A stretch of 64,000 nt of DNA from Atopobium sp034113385 (lineage in GTDB: Bacteria > Actinomycetota > Coriobacteriia > Coriobacteriales > Atopobiaceae), in the NCBI RefSeq assembly GCF_034113385.1, contig NZ_JAXEXL010000013.1, positions 1-64,000 on the forward strand, in the 5' to 3' direction. Below, piece by piece: positions 44,304 through 51,792 of the stretch. The first letter of the stretch is position 1, and every line of letters starts with the position of its first letter. Below the pieces are notes generated by a model that did no database searches, was not told the origin of the DNA, and saw nothing but the letters and a program-made list of their open reading frames with translations. The translations under genes were made by a program, and so were the position numbers.

Positions 44304-45230
44304 TTACTGTTTGATAAGTGAATGTATATATGTCTTACCAAGGGCAGTTAGTTGGCGCTTTTGTCCAGTTTTATGTGTGAGACCAAGCGTGTCCAAGAGC
44401 TTAAGTTCACGCGACCAAGTTGGTTGAGATCCACCAAAACGCTCTGCAAGTTCTTTGCCGCCAACTTCTGATTTGGATAAGAAAAGCGTCAAAATCTGTT
44501 CTCCACGTGCACTAAGACTTATGTTAGTGGACGATGTCTCTGTAGTGGTATCTGTTGCTGTTTTAGCGGGGTCTGAAGTTATTTGTACAAACACCCCTGC
44601 CCCTGTAGCTCCACCTGCCTGATTTTGAATATCTCCAGGTAGGTTTGGTATAGAAGCGGGCTGACAAGAAACGCGTGGGGTAATAGGCAAAGACTCCTCC
44701 CCTGCAGGACGCGTAGAAATTGTCACAATAGTGCCAGAGGAGATGTTGTCTTGGATAGATAATGAACCACCTTTATCCATCATATATTGTTGTGCAATAG
44801 GCAACCCAGAACCAACACCACGAATATAGTGCTTCATGGAATCTGTGGCAGATGTGGTACCAAATTGAAGTGCTTTGTCCTTCTCTTTAATACCAGGGCC
44901 CTGATCACAAAAACGGATGGTATTGCCATTATCCAAAATAGTAATGGTAGGCTCAATAAAGGCTGCGTGAATATAGTTCTCTACAATCTCACGAATGATA
45001 GTAAACGGAATAGTTCCGCCTTGCTCGTGTGAGAGCTTTGTAACGGTTTCTGTAAGCGATGAAAGAAAATCACGAATATTGGTTGGTTCTAACACGACAA
45101 CACGGGGTGTAACTGCAGGATCATCATAGATAGCAATACGTGCTGGATAGGAAACTACACTATCTTCTGCAAGTGAATTATGAGGTTTTTTGGCTTCTTC
45201 CTCTACAAAAGGAAAGAAATCCCGTGCCAT
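44304..45230 (-). CDS. GHKL ATPase with C-terminal winged helix, inside the origin region
   Basis: 308 residues from the ATG at 45230 (MARDFFPFVEEE), which has AAAGGAG upstream. The GHKL fold shows an N box (IREIVENYIHAAF), G1 (FCDQGPGIKEKD) and a G2-like HYIRGVGSGLPIAQQYM. No dimerisation/phospho-His domain, transmembrane helix or sensor is present, so it is not an ordinary sensor kinase. After a Thr/Ser/Pro linker, the last 75 residues (LSARGEQILTLFLSKSEVGGKELAERFG, SRELKLLDTLGLTHKTG) form a winged helix. It lies between dnaA and rpmH, embedded in DnaA-box clusters. Function unknown; a DNA-binding ATP switch is inferred. Confidence 0.75.
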   Translation of the reverse strand: MARDFFPFVEEEAKKPHNSLAEDSVVSYPARIAIYDDPAVTPRVVVLEPTNIRDFLSSLTETVTKLSHEQGGTIPFTIIREIVENYIHAAFIEPTITILDNGNTIRFCDQGPGIKEKDKALQFGTTSATDSMKHYIRGVGSGLPIAQQYMMDKGGSLSIQDNISSGTIVTISTRPAGEESLPITPRVSCQPASIPNLPGDIQNQAGGATGAGVFVQITSDPAKTATDTTTETSSTNISLSARGEQILTLFLSKSEVGGKELAERFGGSQPTWSRELKLLDTLGLTHKTGQKRQLTALGKTYIHSLIKQ

Positions 45231-45565
45231 GTATGACTCCTTTATCAACAAACTTTCGGCCGTTGTTGAAAGTTTCAAAAAATAACTTTCACGTTGAAGA
45301 AAAGTTTTCAACACTCGATAAAAACTTGTCGATAAATGCGTGAAAGTACATGAAATCTCATGAAAGATAATAGCAGTTACTAGATAAGTATTCATGTGTA
45401 AGTAAAGTTTCTTTTCGTATTAATGAAATTTCATGATAGAGTGTGACTGAAGATTTACATAAATCATGAAATTAGTGGGAACATTGACAGAAAGTAGTGG
45501 TATTCCCTACAATTTCAAGGCTTGACAGAAAAACTCATTAACCTGTAATCCAGGAGGAATAAAAA
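45231..45565. other. Candidate oriC: DnaA-box cluster and AT-rich region upstream of rpmH
   Basis: Box-like 9-mers TTATCAACA (45242-45250), CTTTCAACA in minus sense (45264-45272), TTTTCAACA (45305-45313) and TTATCGACA in minus sense (45327-45335) occur within 94 bp. They are followed by a very AT-rich stretch with TCATGAAA at 45358-45365, 45464-45471 and inverted at 45429-45436. Coding direction flips around here. A skew calculation and DnaA binding data would decide. Confidence 0.7.
45484..45549 (+). promoter_or_regulatory. Two tandem sigma-70-type promoters for rpmH
   Basis: P1: TTGACA (45484-45489) with TACAAT (45508-45513), spacer 18. P2: TTGACA (45522-45527) with TGTAAT (45544-45549), spacer 16. 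Both precede an AGGAGG ribosome site at about 45552. Confidence 0.7.
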
Positions 45566-45700
45566 ATGAAGCGTACTTATCAGCCAAATAAGCGCCGCCG
45601 CGCTAAGACTCATGGTTTCCGTGCTCGTATGGCCACTAAGGCGGGTCGTGACGTTTTGTCTCGTCGTCGTGCTAAGGGTCGTAAGCGCCTCACTGTTTAA
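45566..45700 (+). CDS. rpmH: 50S ribosomal protein L34
   Basis: 44 residues, MKRTYQPNKRRRAKTHGF followed by RMATKAGRDVLSRRRAKGRKRL, the full L34 pattern. Lys/Arg-rich, binds 23S rRNA. ATG with AGGAGG seven to eight bases upstream. First gene of the rpmH-rnpA-yidD-yidC-jag run. Confidence 0.97.
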   Translation: MKRTYQPNKRRRAKTHGFRARMATKAGRDVLSRRRAKGRKRLTV

Positions 45701-45708
45701 GGCATCTT

Positions 45709-46023
45709 ATGGAGACCATCAAATCCAAACAGGAATTTGAGCGGGTCTTCGCCAATGGTAAGCGTGCATCACATTCACTCGTACGCATTACATTTGTTAA
45801 AGAAGATCAAAGCGCTCCAACAAAAATTGCATTCGTAGCCGCTAAAAGACTAGGCAATGCAGTTTTTCGTAATCGTTGTAAGCGCGTTCTCCGAGAGGCC
45901 GCCCGCAGGAGTGATATTCCTCGGGACGGTCTTTCTGTGATTTTCTTTGCAACGCACAAAACAGCTACTGCGTCTCCCCGTGAGCTTGATGAGGCACTTA
46001 CCTGTCTTTATAAGAGATTTTAA
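45709..46023 (+). CDS. rnpA: Ribonuclease P protein component
   Basis: Basic cofactor of RNase P, which matures tRNA 5' ends. The RNR signature is in AKRLGNAVFRNRCKRVLREAAR. 104 residues; starts eight bases past rpmH stop, so transcriptionally and possibly translationally coupled. Confidence 0.95.
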   Translation: METIKSKQEFERVFANGKRASHSLVRITFVKEDQSAPTKIAFVAAKRLGNAVFRNRCKRVLREAARRSDIPRDGLSVIFFATHKTATASPRELDEALTCLYKRF

Positions 46024-46042
46024 GAGTTAGGGAGGTAAAGCA

Positions 46043-46264
46043 ATGGCGAGCAGAGCAGCACGAGCTGCCATTACTATCGTCAAGTTTTACCAAAAATGGA
46101 TATCTCCGGTATTGCCGGATTCGTGTATCTACTCCCCCACGTGTTCTCAGTATGCAGTTGAAGCATTACAGAAGTATGGCTTTATAAAAGGCTCGTGGCT
46201 GGCTCTTAAAAGGATATTGCGCTGCCATCCATTTCATAAAGGTGGATATGATCCTGTTCCTTAA
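46043..46264 (+). CDS. yidD: YidD-type membrane insertion efficiency factor
   Basis: 73 residues with the invariant YQKWISPVLPDSCIYSPTCSQYAVEALQKYG core (three Cys) and RCHPFHKGGYDPVP ending. It aids YidC-dependent membrane insertion. ATG with GGGAGGTAAAG upstream. Confidence 0.95.
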   Translation: MASRAARAAITIVKFYQKWISPVLPDSCIYSPTCSQYAVEALQKYGFIKGSWLALKRILRCHPFHKGGYDPVP

Positions 46265-46287
46265 TAACCTACACGTGCGGAGGAAAC

Positions 46288-47046
46288 ATGTGGGATTGGT
46301 TTATTAGCTTTTTATATCAAATATTAGCCTTCTTAGCTGGGCTTGTAGGCGACTGGGGTCTTGCAATTATTGTATTGACTTTTATCATTCGTCTCATTCT
46401 TACTCCACTCACTTTAGGTTCCACGAAGTCTTCTGCGCGCATGCAGGCACTTCAGCCAAAAATGAAGGAGATTCAGGAGCGTTACGCAGACAATCCTCAG
46501 CGTATGAACGAGGAAATGCAAAAGTTTTACTCAGAAAATAAGTTTAATCCATTAGGTGGTTGCTTACCGCTACTTTTGCAAATGCCCGTCTTTTTTGCGC
46601 TGTTTTCCGTGCTTCGTGATAGTCTTCCTGTAGAAGCACACTTCTTTGGCATTTTAGATTCCCTATCTCAGTCTGTAGCTGGTGCACTTGCTTCTGGCGG
46701 TATTGCAGGAGCATGGGTATTTATCGTTCTTGATATTGCTTTTGGTCTTTTAACGTTTCTCCCCATGTATTTAAACTCTGCAAACTCTTCTGCAGAACAG
46801 CGTTCTCAAACCTTGATTATGGGTGTTGTTATGGCAGCCATGATGGTGTGGTTTGGTTGGAACGTGCCCGTTGGTGTTTTGCTGTATTACGATACATCTG
46901 CAGCTTGGGGTGTTATTCAACAACTCTTTATTACCAATAAGGTTATGGAGAGTGTTCGTCAAAAAGAAGCTGCTCGCGTTGCTAATCAGGTAGTAGTAGA
47001 CGTTGTACGCAAAGAAAAGAAAGCTCGACCTCATAAGAAGAACTAG
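46288..47046 (+). CDS. yidC: Membrane protein insertase YidC (Oxa1 type)
   Basis: 252 residues with five membrane helices. TM1 carries the conserved Arg (TFIIRLILTP) that contacts substrates, followed by the cytoplasmic MQALQPKMKEIQERY coiled region and FNPLGGCLPLLLQMPVFFALF. There is no lipobox Cys at the start, unlike many Gram-positive YidC1 proteins. The tail is Lys-rich and could bind ribosomes. ATG with GAGGAAAC upstream. Confidence 0.94.
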   Translation: MWDWFISFLYQILAFLAGLVGDWGLAIIVLTFIIRLILTPLTLGSTKSSARMQALQPKMKEIQERYADNPQRMNEEMQKFYSENKFNPLGGCLPLLLQMPVFFALFSVLRDSLPVEAHFFGILDSLSQSVAGALASGGIAGAWVFIVLDIAFGLLTFLPMYLNSANSSAEQRSQTLIMGVVMAAMMVWFGWNVPVGVLLYYDTSAAWGVIQQLFITNKVMESVRQKEAARVANQVVVDVVRKEKKARPHKKN

Positions 47047-47096
47047 TTGCTTCTTTAGTTCAGATTAATTTAAGGAAGTAATTGAAGGAGAAAAGC

Positions 47097-47651
47097 ATGG
47101 CTGATGAACTCAGCACAGATGTGATAGAAACAAGTCTTGATGGTCTTTTGGCAACCCATGAGGCTGGCGAGAAGTTTTCTGATGCTCAACTTGATACCAT
47201 TGCGGATTTTGCTATTAGTTGCGTCCGTGAGCTCCTCTCTTTCTTTGGTGAGAATAGCTGCGTTATTGATGAGTATGAGGGTGATGAAGGCGAACTCATT
47301 CTTGATGTGAATGGTGGTAACCTCGCCGTACTTATTGGACGTCATGGTCGTGTACTCGATTCATTTCAGATGATTGTTTCTTCTTTAGTAAATAGGATGC
47401 TTGGTTTCCACTTCCCTGTTGTTGTAGATATTGAGGGATATAAGAACCGTCGTAAACAAAAGATTGAAAGCATCGCGCTTTCTGCTGCAGCTCGTGCAAA
47501 GTCTCGTGGTCGTGTCCGCCTAAAGCCAATGAATGCGTACGAGCGTCGCTTAGTACATCTTGCGTTAATTAATGATACTGAGATTATTACTCACTCTGAA
47601 GGAGAAGACCCTGAGCGCTGTGTTGTTATTACAGCTGTACGCTCTGACTAA
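47097..47651 (+). CDS. jag: Jag/KhpB RNA-binding protein (KH and R3H domains)
   Basis: 184 residues. A Jag-N-like acidic start, then a KH domain (GNLAVLIGRHGRVLDSFQMIVSSLVNR) and an R3H domain (MNAYERRLVHLALIND). KhpB binds RNA, usually with KhpA, and affects cell envelope growth. ATG at 47097 with AAGGAG seven bases upstream; the TTG five codons earlier contains that site and is rejected. Confidence 0.93.
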   Translation: MADELSTDVIETSLDGLLATHEAGEKFSDAQLDTIADFAISCVRELLSFFGENSCVIDEYEGDEGELILDVNGGNLAVLIGRHGRVLDSFQMIVSSLVNRMLGFHFPVVVDIEGYKNRRKQKIESIALSAAARAKSRGRVRLKPMNAYERRLVHLALINDTEIITHSEGEDPERCVVITAVRSD

Positions 47652-47678
47652 TATTTCTATCTTTTACAAGGTATTATT

Positions 47679-47705
47679 AAGAGGATGAGATTTTCTCATC
47701 CTCTT
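47679..47705 (+). terminator. Rho-independent terminator after jag
   Basis: A 12-bp stem, AAGAGGATGAGA with its complement, followed by TTTTTT. It ends the rpmH-jag transcript before rsmG. Confidence 0.92.
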
Positions 47706-47752
47706 TTTTATGCCAAAATCTTGTGATGCATGGAGTTTTGTCAGGAGATAAC

Positions 47753-48481
47753 ATGTTTTTAGAAAGTAATTCTACTCGTAAACAGTTAAGGGATGAAGCA
47801 AAGTATTTTAATATTGAGCTCTCCCCTATACAAGAAGATTTACTTCTAAAACATTTAGAGCTTTTAATAGAAAAGAATAAGGTCCTAAATCTAACACGTA
47901 TCACAGATACAGAGTTAGCAGTGCGTCTACACAGTATTGATTCTTTACTTGTCTATAAAAGCGCTTCTTCTGAAGAGTTTTTTAATTTCTTAGATATTGG
48001 TACGGGAGGAGGATTTCCTGGCATTGCTCTTGCCGTAATGTCTAATGCAAACGGTGTCTTATTAGATTCCGTAGCTAAAAAGGTACTTGCAGTCTCTGAG
48101 TTTCTTTGTCAGCTTGGTTTATCTAATCGAATTAGTACTTCCTCCGAACGTGCTGAAATCTACGCTCTAAATCATAAAGGCGAGTTTGATTTAATTACTG
48201 CTCGCGCTGTAGCCCCTTTAGCTTCTTTGGTTGAATATGCTGCACCCCTAGTAGCTCTTAACGGTAGGTTTATAACTACAAAAGCTCAAATTACTAATGA
48301 AGAATTAGAATCAGGTATAAAAGCAGCTAAAATCTGTGGTCTTAAATATGTTTCACGTGAAACATATGAATTGCCAAAGGACAGTGGGCATCGGGAAATA
48401 ATTGTATTTAGAAAGATAAAAGAACCTTCTATTGTTTTACCCCGCTCAAACGGAATGGCGAAGAATAAGCCATTAGCTTAG
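47753..48481 (+). CDS. rsmG: 16S rRNA (guanine527-N7)-methyltransferase
   Basis: SAM-dependent methyltransferase acting on 16S rRNA G527. Motifs LDIGTGGGFPGIALAVM (SAM loop), LLDSVAKKVLAV and LITARAVAPL are present. The ATG at 47753 has AGGAG five bases upstream; the open frame ten codons longer lacks one. A perfect parS site lies inside the gene at 48349-48364. Confidence 0.95.
   Translation: MFLESNSTRKQLRDEAKYFNIELSPIQEDLLLKHLELLIEKNKVLNLTRITDTELAVRLHSIDSLLVYKSASSEEFFNFLDIGTGGGFPGIALAVMSNANGVLLDSVAKKVLAVSEFLCQLGLSNRISTSSERAEIYALNHKGEFDLITARAVAPLASLVEYAAPLVALNGRFITTKAQITNEELESGIKAAKICGLKYVSRETYELPKDSGHREIIVFRKIKEPSIVLPRSNGMAKNKPLA
48349..48364. promoter_or_regulatory. parS site within rsmG
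   Basis: TGTTTCACGTGAAACA, the exact consensus ParB nucleation site. The palindrome extends to 22 bp (48346-48367). Confidence 0.95.
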
Positions 48482-48557
48482 TTGTAAATAGTTGTTGTAA
48501 TTCTGTTTGTATACATGAGTTAAATGTGTATGCGAGTAATTCCGCTCAAAAAGCTAA

Positions 48558-48573
48558 TGTTTCACGTGAAACA
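48558..48573. promoter_or_regulatory. parS site upstream of parA
   Basis: A second exact TGTTTCACGTGAAACA; the palindrome extends to 24 bp (48554-48577). It lies 50 bp before parA, so ParB binding could also affect parAB transcription. Confidence 0.95.
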
Positions 48574-48622
48574 TTAGAACTTCCCTGCTATTCTTTTATC
48601 AATCGATAAAAAAGGAGCTTAA

Positions 48623-49423
48623 ATGGACTATAGAGATGTTAGTAAGTACAAAGAAGATGACGAACCAAAAGTTATCGCAATAATTAATCAAAAAGGTGGC
48701 GTAGGAAAATCTACAACGGCCGTAAATCTATCCTCTGCTCTTGGGGAACTAAAACGAAAGGTTTTAGTTATTGACCTTGATCCACAAGGAAATACAACAA
48801 GTGGTTATGGTATTGATAAAGAAGAATTAGAAACAGATGTGTACGATGTTCTGTTAAACGATGTTGATATAACAGAAAACATCATCCAAACAATGGAACC
48901 ACATGTTTTTGTGTTGCCTGCAACAATTCAATTAGCAGGCGCAGAAATCGATTTAGTGGGTATTGAAAAACGCGAATATGTTTTAAAAAATGTAATTAAC
49001 TCTATTAAAGATGAGTTCGATTACGTATTTATTGATTGCCCTCCCTCACTTGGATTATTAACAATTAATGCTTTTGTTGCAGCAGACAGTTTAATAATCC
49101 CTATTCAGTGTGAATATTATGCACTTGAGGGGCTTTCAAAGCTATTAGAATCAATGGAAATGGTTCAAAACAAGCTTAATCCTGATTTAGAAGTGTTTGG
49201 CGTATTAATGACTATGTATGACAGTCGCACAACACTATCAAATCAAGTGGTAGAGGAAGTACGTACGTATTTTAAAAACAAAGTGTTTAAGACAGTAATT
49301 CCTCGCAGTGTAAAAATTGCAGAGGCGCCAAGCCATGGATTACCAATAAATAGATATTCTCGTTTAAATAAAGGCTGTCTCGCATACTCAAAGCTTGCAA
49401 AGGAAGTGACAAGACGTGGCTAA
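48623..49423 (+). CDS. parA: Chromosome partitioning ATPase ParA (Soj type)
   Basis: Deviant Walker ATPase that moves origins with ParB. INQKGGVGKSTTAVNLS (Walker A with the signature Lys), VIDLDPQGN (A') and VFIDCPPSLGLLT (Walker B) are present. It lacks an N-terminal DNA-binding domain, as chromosomal Soj proteins do. ATG with AAGGAG upstream. Overlaps parB by 8 bp. Confidence 0.96.
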   Translation: MDYRDVSKYKEDDEPKVIAIINQKGGVGKSTTAVNLSSALGELKRKVLVIDLDPQGNTTSGYGIDKEELETDVYDVLLNDVDITENIIQTMEPHVFVLPATIQLAGAEIDLVGIEKREYVLKNVINSIKDEFDYVFIDCPPSLGLLTINAFVAADSLIIPIQCEYYALEGLSKLLESMEMVQNKLNPDLEVFGVLMTMYDSRTTLSNQVVEEVRTYFKNKVFKTVIPRSVKIAEAPSHGLPINRYSRLNKGCLAYSKLAKEVTRRG

Positions 49424-50267
49424 ATCAGGACTTGGAAAGGGGCTAGGTTCCCTTATTAGTGAAGCTAATCATGAGGTTAGTGCGATTAAAGCAGATTCAA
49501 AGCTTCCTCTGAGCTCTATTAGACCAAACCCAAATCAACCTCGTAAGGTATTTGAGCCAGAAGCGCTTGCAGAGCTAGCAAACTCTATTGAGCAAAATGG
49601 TATTTTACAACCAATTCTTGTACGAAAAAAAGGCGTAAAGTATGAGATTGTTGCTGGTGAGCGTAGATATCAAGCGGCAAAACTTGCAAAGCTCAAAGAC
49701 GTTCCTGTAATCATTAGGGAAGTATCTGATGAAGAGATACTACAGCTGGCACTCATTGAGAATCTGCAACGTTCCAACTTAAATCCAATTGAAGAGGCAC
49801 AAGGATATAAGCAGCTCATTAAAAAGAATAAAATGACACAAGAGGAGCTTGCAAAGGTTCTTTCTAAATCAAGATCAACGATTACAAACACACTTAGATT
49901 ACTCGACCTTCCTAAGAGTGTTCAAACTTATATGCTTGATGGAAGTTTAAGTGCCGGTCATGCTCGTGCAATCCTTGCGGTGCCTACAGAAGAGGGTAGA
50001 GAAAAACTTGCACAAAAGGTTGTGGAAGATCATTTATCGGTGAGACAGACAGAATCTCTCGCTCCATTATTTTCTGGCGAAAGGAGCGAAGCAAAACCGC
50101 GCCAGGCTACTCCGCAATCATTTAAACGCGCAGCACGTCAGTTACGTTTAGCTCTTGACACCAATGTTCGTGTTAAACAAGTGCGAGGGAAAAATAAAAT
50201 TGAAATTGAATTCAAGGATGAGGATGATCTTATAAGAATCCTTGATTCATTTAAGAGTGATAGGTAA
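49416..50267 (+). CDS. parB: Chromosome partitioning protein ParB (Spo0J type)
   Basis: CTPase clamp that loads at parS. It starts AKSGLGKGLGSLI, and has the CTP/arginine patch GERRYQAAK, NLQRSNLNPIEEA, and the helix-turn-helix MTQEELAKVLSKSRSTITNTLRLL. GTG start inside the end of parA. Two perfect parS sites lie just upstream of this operon. Confidence 0.96.
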   Translation: MAKSGLGKGLGSLISEANHEVSAIKADSKLPLSSIRPNPNQPRKVFEPEALAELANSIEQNGILQPILVRKKGVKYEIVAGERRYQAAKLAKLKDVPVIIREVSDEEILQLALIENLQRSNLNPIEEAQGYKQLIKKNKMTQEELAKVLSKSRSTITNTLRLLDLPKSVQTYMLDGSLSAGHARAILAVPTEEGREKLAQKVVEDHLSVRQTESLAPLFSGERSEAKPRQATPQSFKRAARQLRLALDTNVRVKQVRGKNKIEIEFKDEDDLIRILDSFKSDR

Positions 50268-50515
50268 TGAAGCGCTTATATGGAATAGTAAAAATAGCAA
50301 TTGGTTCTGCGATAGTTGCTTCAACTACATACTTCCTTATTTTGACTAAAGAAAATAGGGAAGAGGTAAACGACGCACTTAAAAAATCGATTAAGACTAT
50401 TGTGCATACGAAGGACACTATTGCACAGGCTGTTAAGAAAAATGAACAAGAGCTTGACCAGTCACTTGAGCTTCTTCAAGACTCAGTAAGGCAGCAGTGG
50501 GATAATCTAGCGTAA
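50267..50515 (+). CDS. Small YtxH-like membrane protein
   Basis: 82 residues: one N-terminal membrane helix (about 7-26) then a long Lys/Glu-rich amphipathic helix, as in YtxH-type small proteins. The start shares bases with the parB stop (TAATG), indicating coupling. Function is unknown; its position in the par operon is notable. Confidence 0.65.
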   Translation: MKRLYGIVKIAIGSAIVASTTYFLILTKENREEVNDALKKSIKTIVHTKDTIAQAVKKNEQELDQSLELLQDSVRQQWDNLA

Positions 50516-50533
50516 TAGCGCCACAACAAAGAA

Positions 50534-50573
50534 AAATATCCTATACAGAACATATGTTCTGTATAGGATATTT
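50534..50573. terminator. Bidirectional terminator, 40-bp perfect palindrome
   Basis: 50534-50573 is a perfect 40-bp palindrome (arm AAATATCCTATACAGAACAT). It lies between the convergent par operon and rlmN and has A/T ends that serve as T-runs in both directions. Confidence 0.85.
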
Positions 50574-50603
50574 GTATAAAATTAAAAGAGCACGCAGGAA
50601 GAG

Positions 50604-51680
50604 TTAGTTGAGTACTTGCTGTTTGAGTTGACCACATGCAGCAGCAATATCATTGCCGCGCGAGTTACGTATGGTGCATTCAACACCAACCTGAGCAAGT
50701 TTACGCACAAATAGTTGTGCTCGTGCATCTGTAGAGGGTTTAAATGGGGAGCCAGGGACCTCATTGAGCATGATTACGTTAACATGAGCCATAGTATCAC
50801 TTGCAAAATCACAAAGTGCTGCAAGCTCATCGTCTGTATCGTTAACGCCACCAATAAGTGCATATTCGTAAGATGGTCTTCGGCCAGTCTTCTCTACATA
50901 CTCCTGCATGACATCCCAAAGACGTAATAAGGTAAAGCGTTTAACGCCAGGCATAATCATGTCACGTGTTTTTTGTACAGCTGAGTGAAGAGAAACAGCA
51001 AGAGTAAATTGCTCAGGCTCAGTTGCAAACTTATGAATCATGGGAATAATGCCACAGGTAGACACGGTAAGGTGTCGTGCGCCAATGCCAAGTCCCTCTG
51101 GGGAGTTGAACAAGCGTAAGGCTTTCATGGTCTCTTTATAATTGGCAAACGGTTCACCCTGACCCATTAATACAACGCTTGTAGCGCGCGTACCAAAGTC
51201 TTTTGCAACGTGAACAACCTGATCATACATTTCTGCTGCAGAAAGAGAACGATTCAGACCAGCAGCACCAGTTGCACAGAAGGCACACGCCATGCCACAA
51301 CCTGCCTGTGTAGACACACAAACAGAAAGTTTATTACGGGTTGGCATACCAACACATTCAACTGAGGCACCGTCTGCAAACTTTAGAAGGTATTTACGGC
51401 TGCCATCTTTGGATACTTGCCGTGCAATCTCATCAGTGCCGCCAATTACAAACATTTGAGTAAGTTGTTCTCGTAAAGAAGCAGGTAGATTACTCATCTC
51501 GTCAAAAGATGTAACATGCTTAGTCCACAACCAGTCCGCAATTTGCTGAGCACGAAACTTAGGTTGTCCCATACTAAGCACCATGCGCGTGAGCTCGTCG
51601 GGCGACAGCGAGCGTATGGCAGTACGCGTAGAGACAGCCTGTGTAGAAGTGGCTAAAAACTCTGCGTCTTCTGTATTCAT
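50604..51680 (-). CDS. rlmN: 23S rRNA (adenine2503-C2)-methyltransferase RlmN
   Basis: Radical SAM enzyme that methylates A2503 of 23S rRNA and A37 of some tRNAs. The cluster motif CGMACAFC (CxxxCxxC) is present, with GEPFANY and the C-terminal CTIRNSRGNDIAAACGQL, which carries the methyl-carrier Cys region. ATG with AAGG upstream. Confidence 0.95.
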   Translation of the reverse strand: MNTEDAEFLATSTQAVSTRTAIRSLSPDELTRMVLSMGQPKFRAQQIADWLWTKHVTSFDEMSNLPASLREQLTQMFVIGGTDEIARQVSKDGSRKYLLKFADGASVECVGMPTRNKLSVCVSTQAGCGMACAFCATGAAGLNRSLSAAEMYDQVVHVAKDFGTRATSVVLMGQGEPFANYKETMKALRLFNSPEGLGIGARHLTVSTCGIIPMIHKFATEPEQFTLAVSLHSAVQKTRDMIMPGVKRFTLLRLWDVMQEYVEKTGRRPSYEYALIGGVNDTDDELAALCDFASDTMAHVNVIMLNEVPGSPFKPSTDARAQLFVRKLAQVGVECTIRNSRGNDIAAACGQLKQQVLN

Positions 51681-51792
51681 ATTTAAACCTTATCTATGAG
51701 TTACGTTTACAGCCCAGAGTGGAGTATCCTCATACAAAGAACTGTCATACAAAGTCTAACGTACATTTACGTTCTTGATGAGGAGTTTCACA

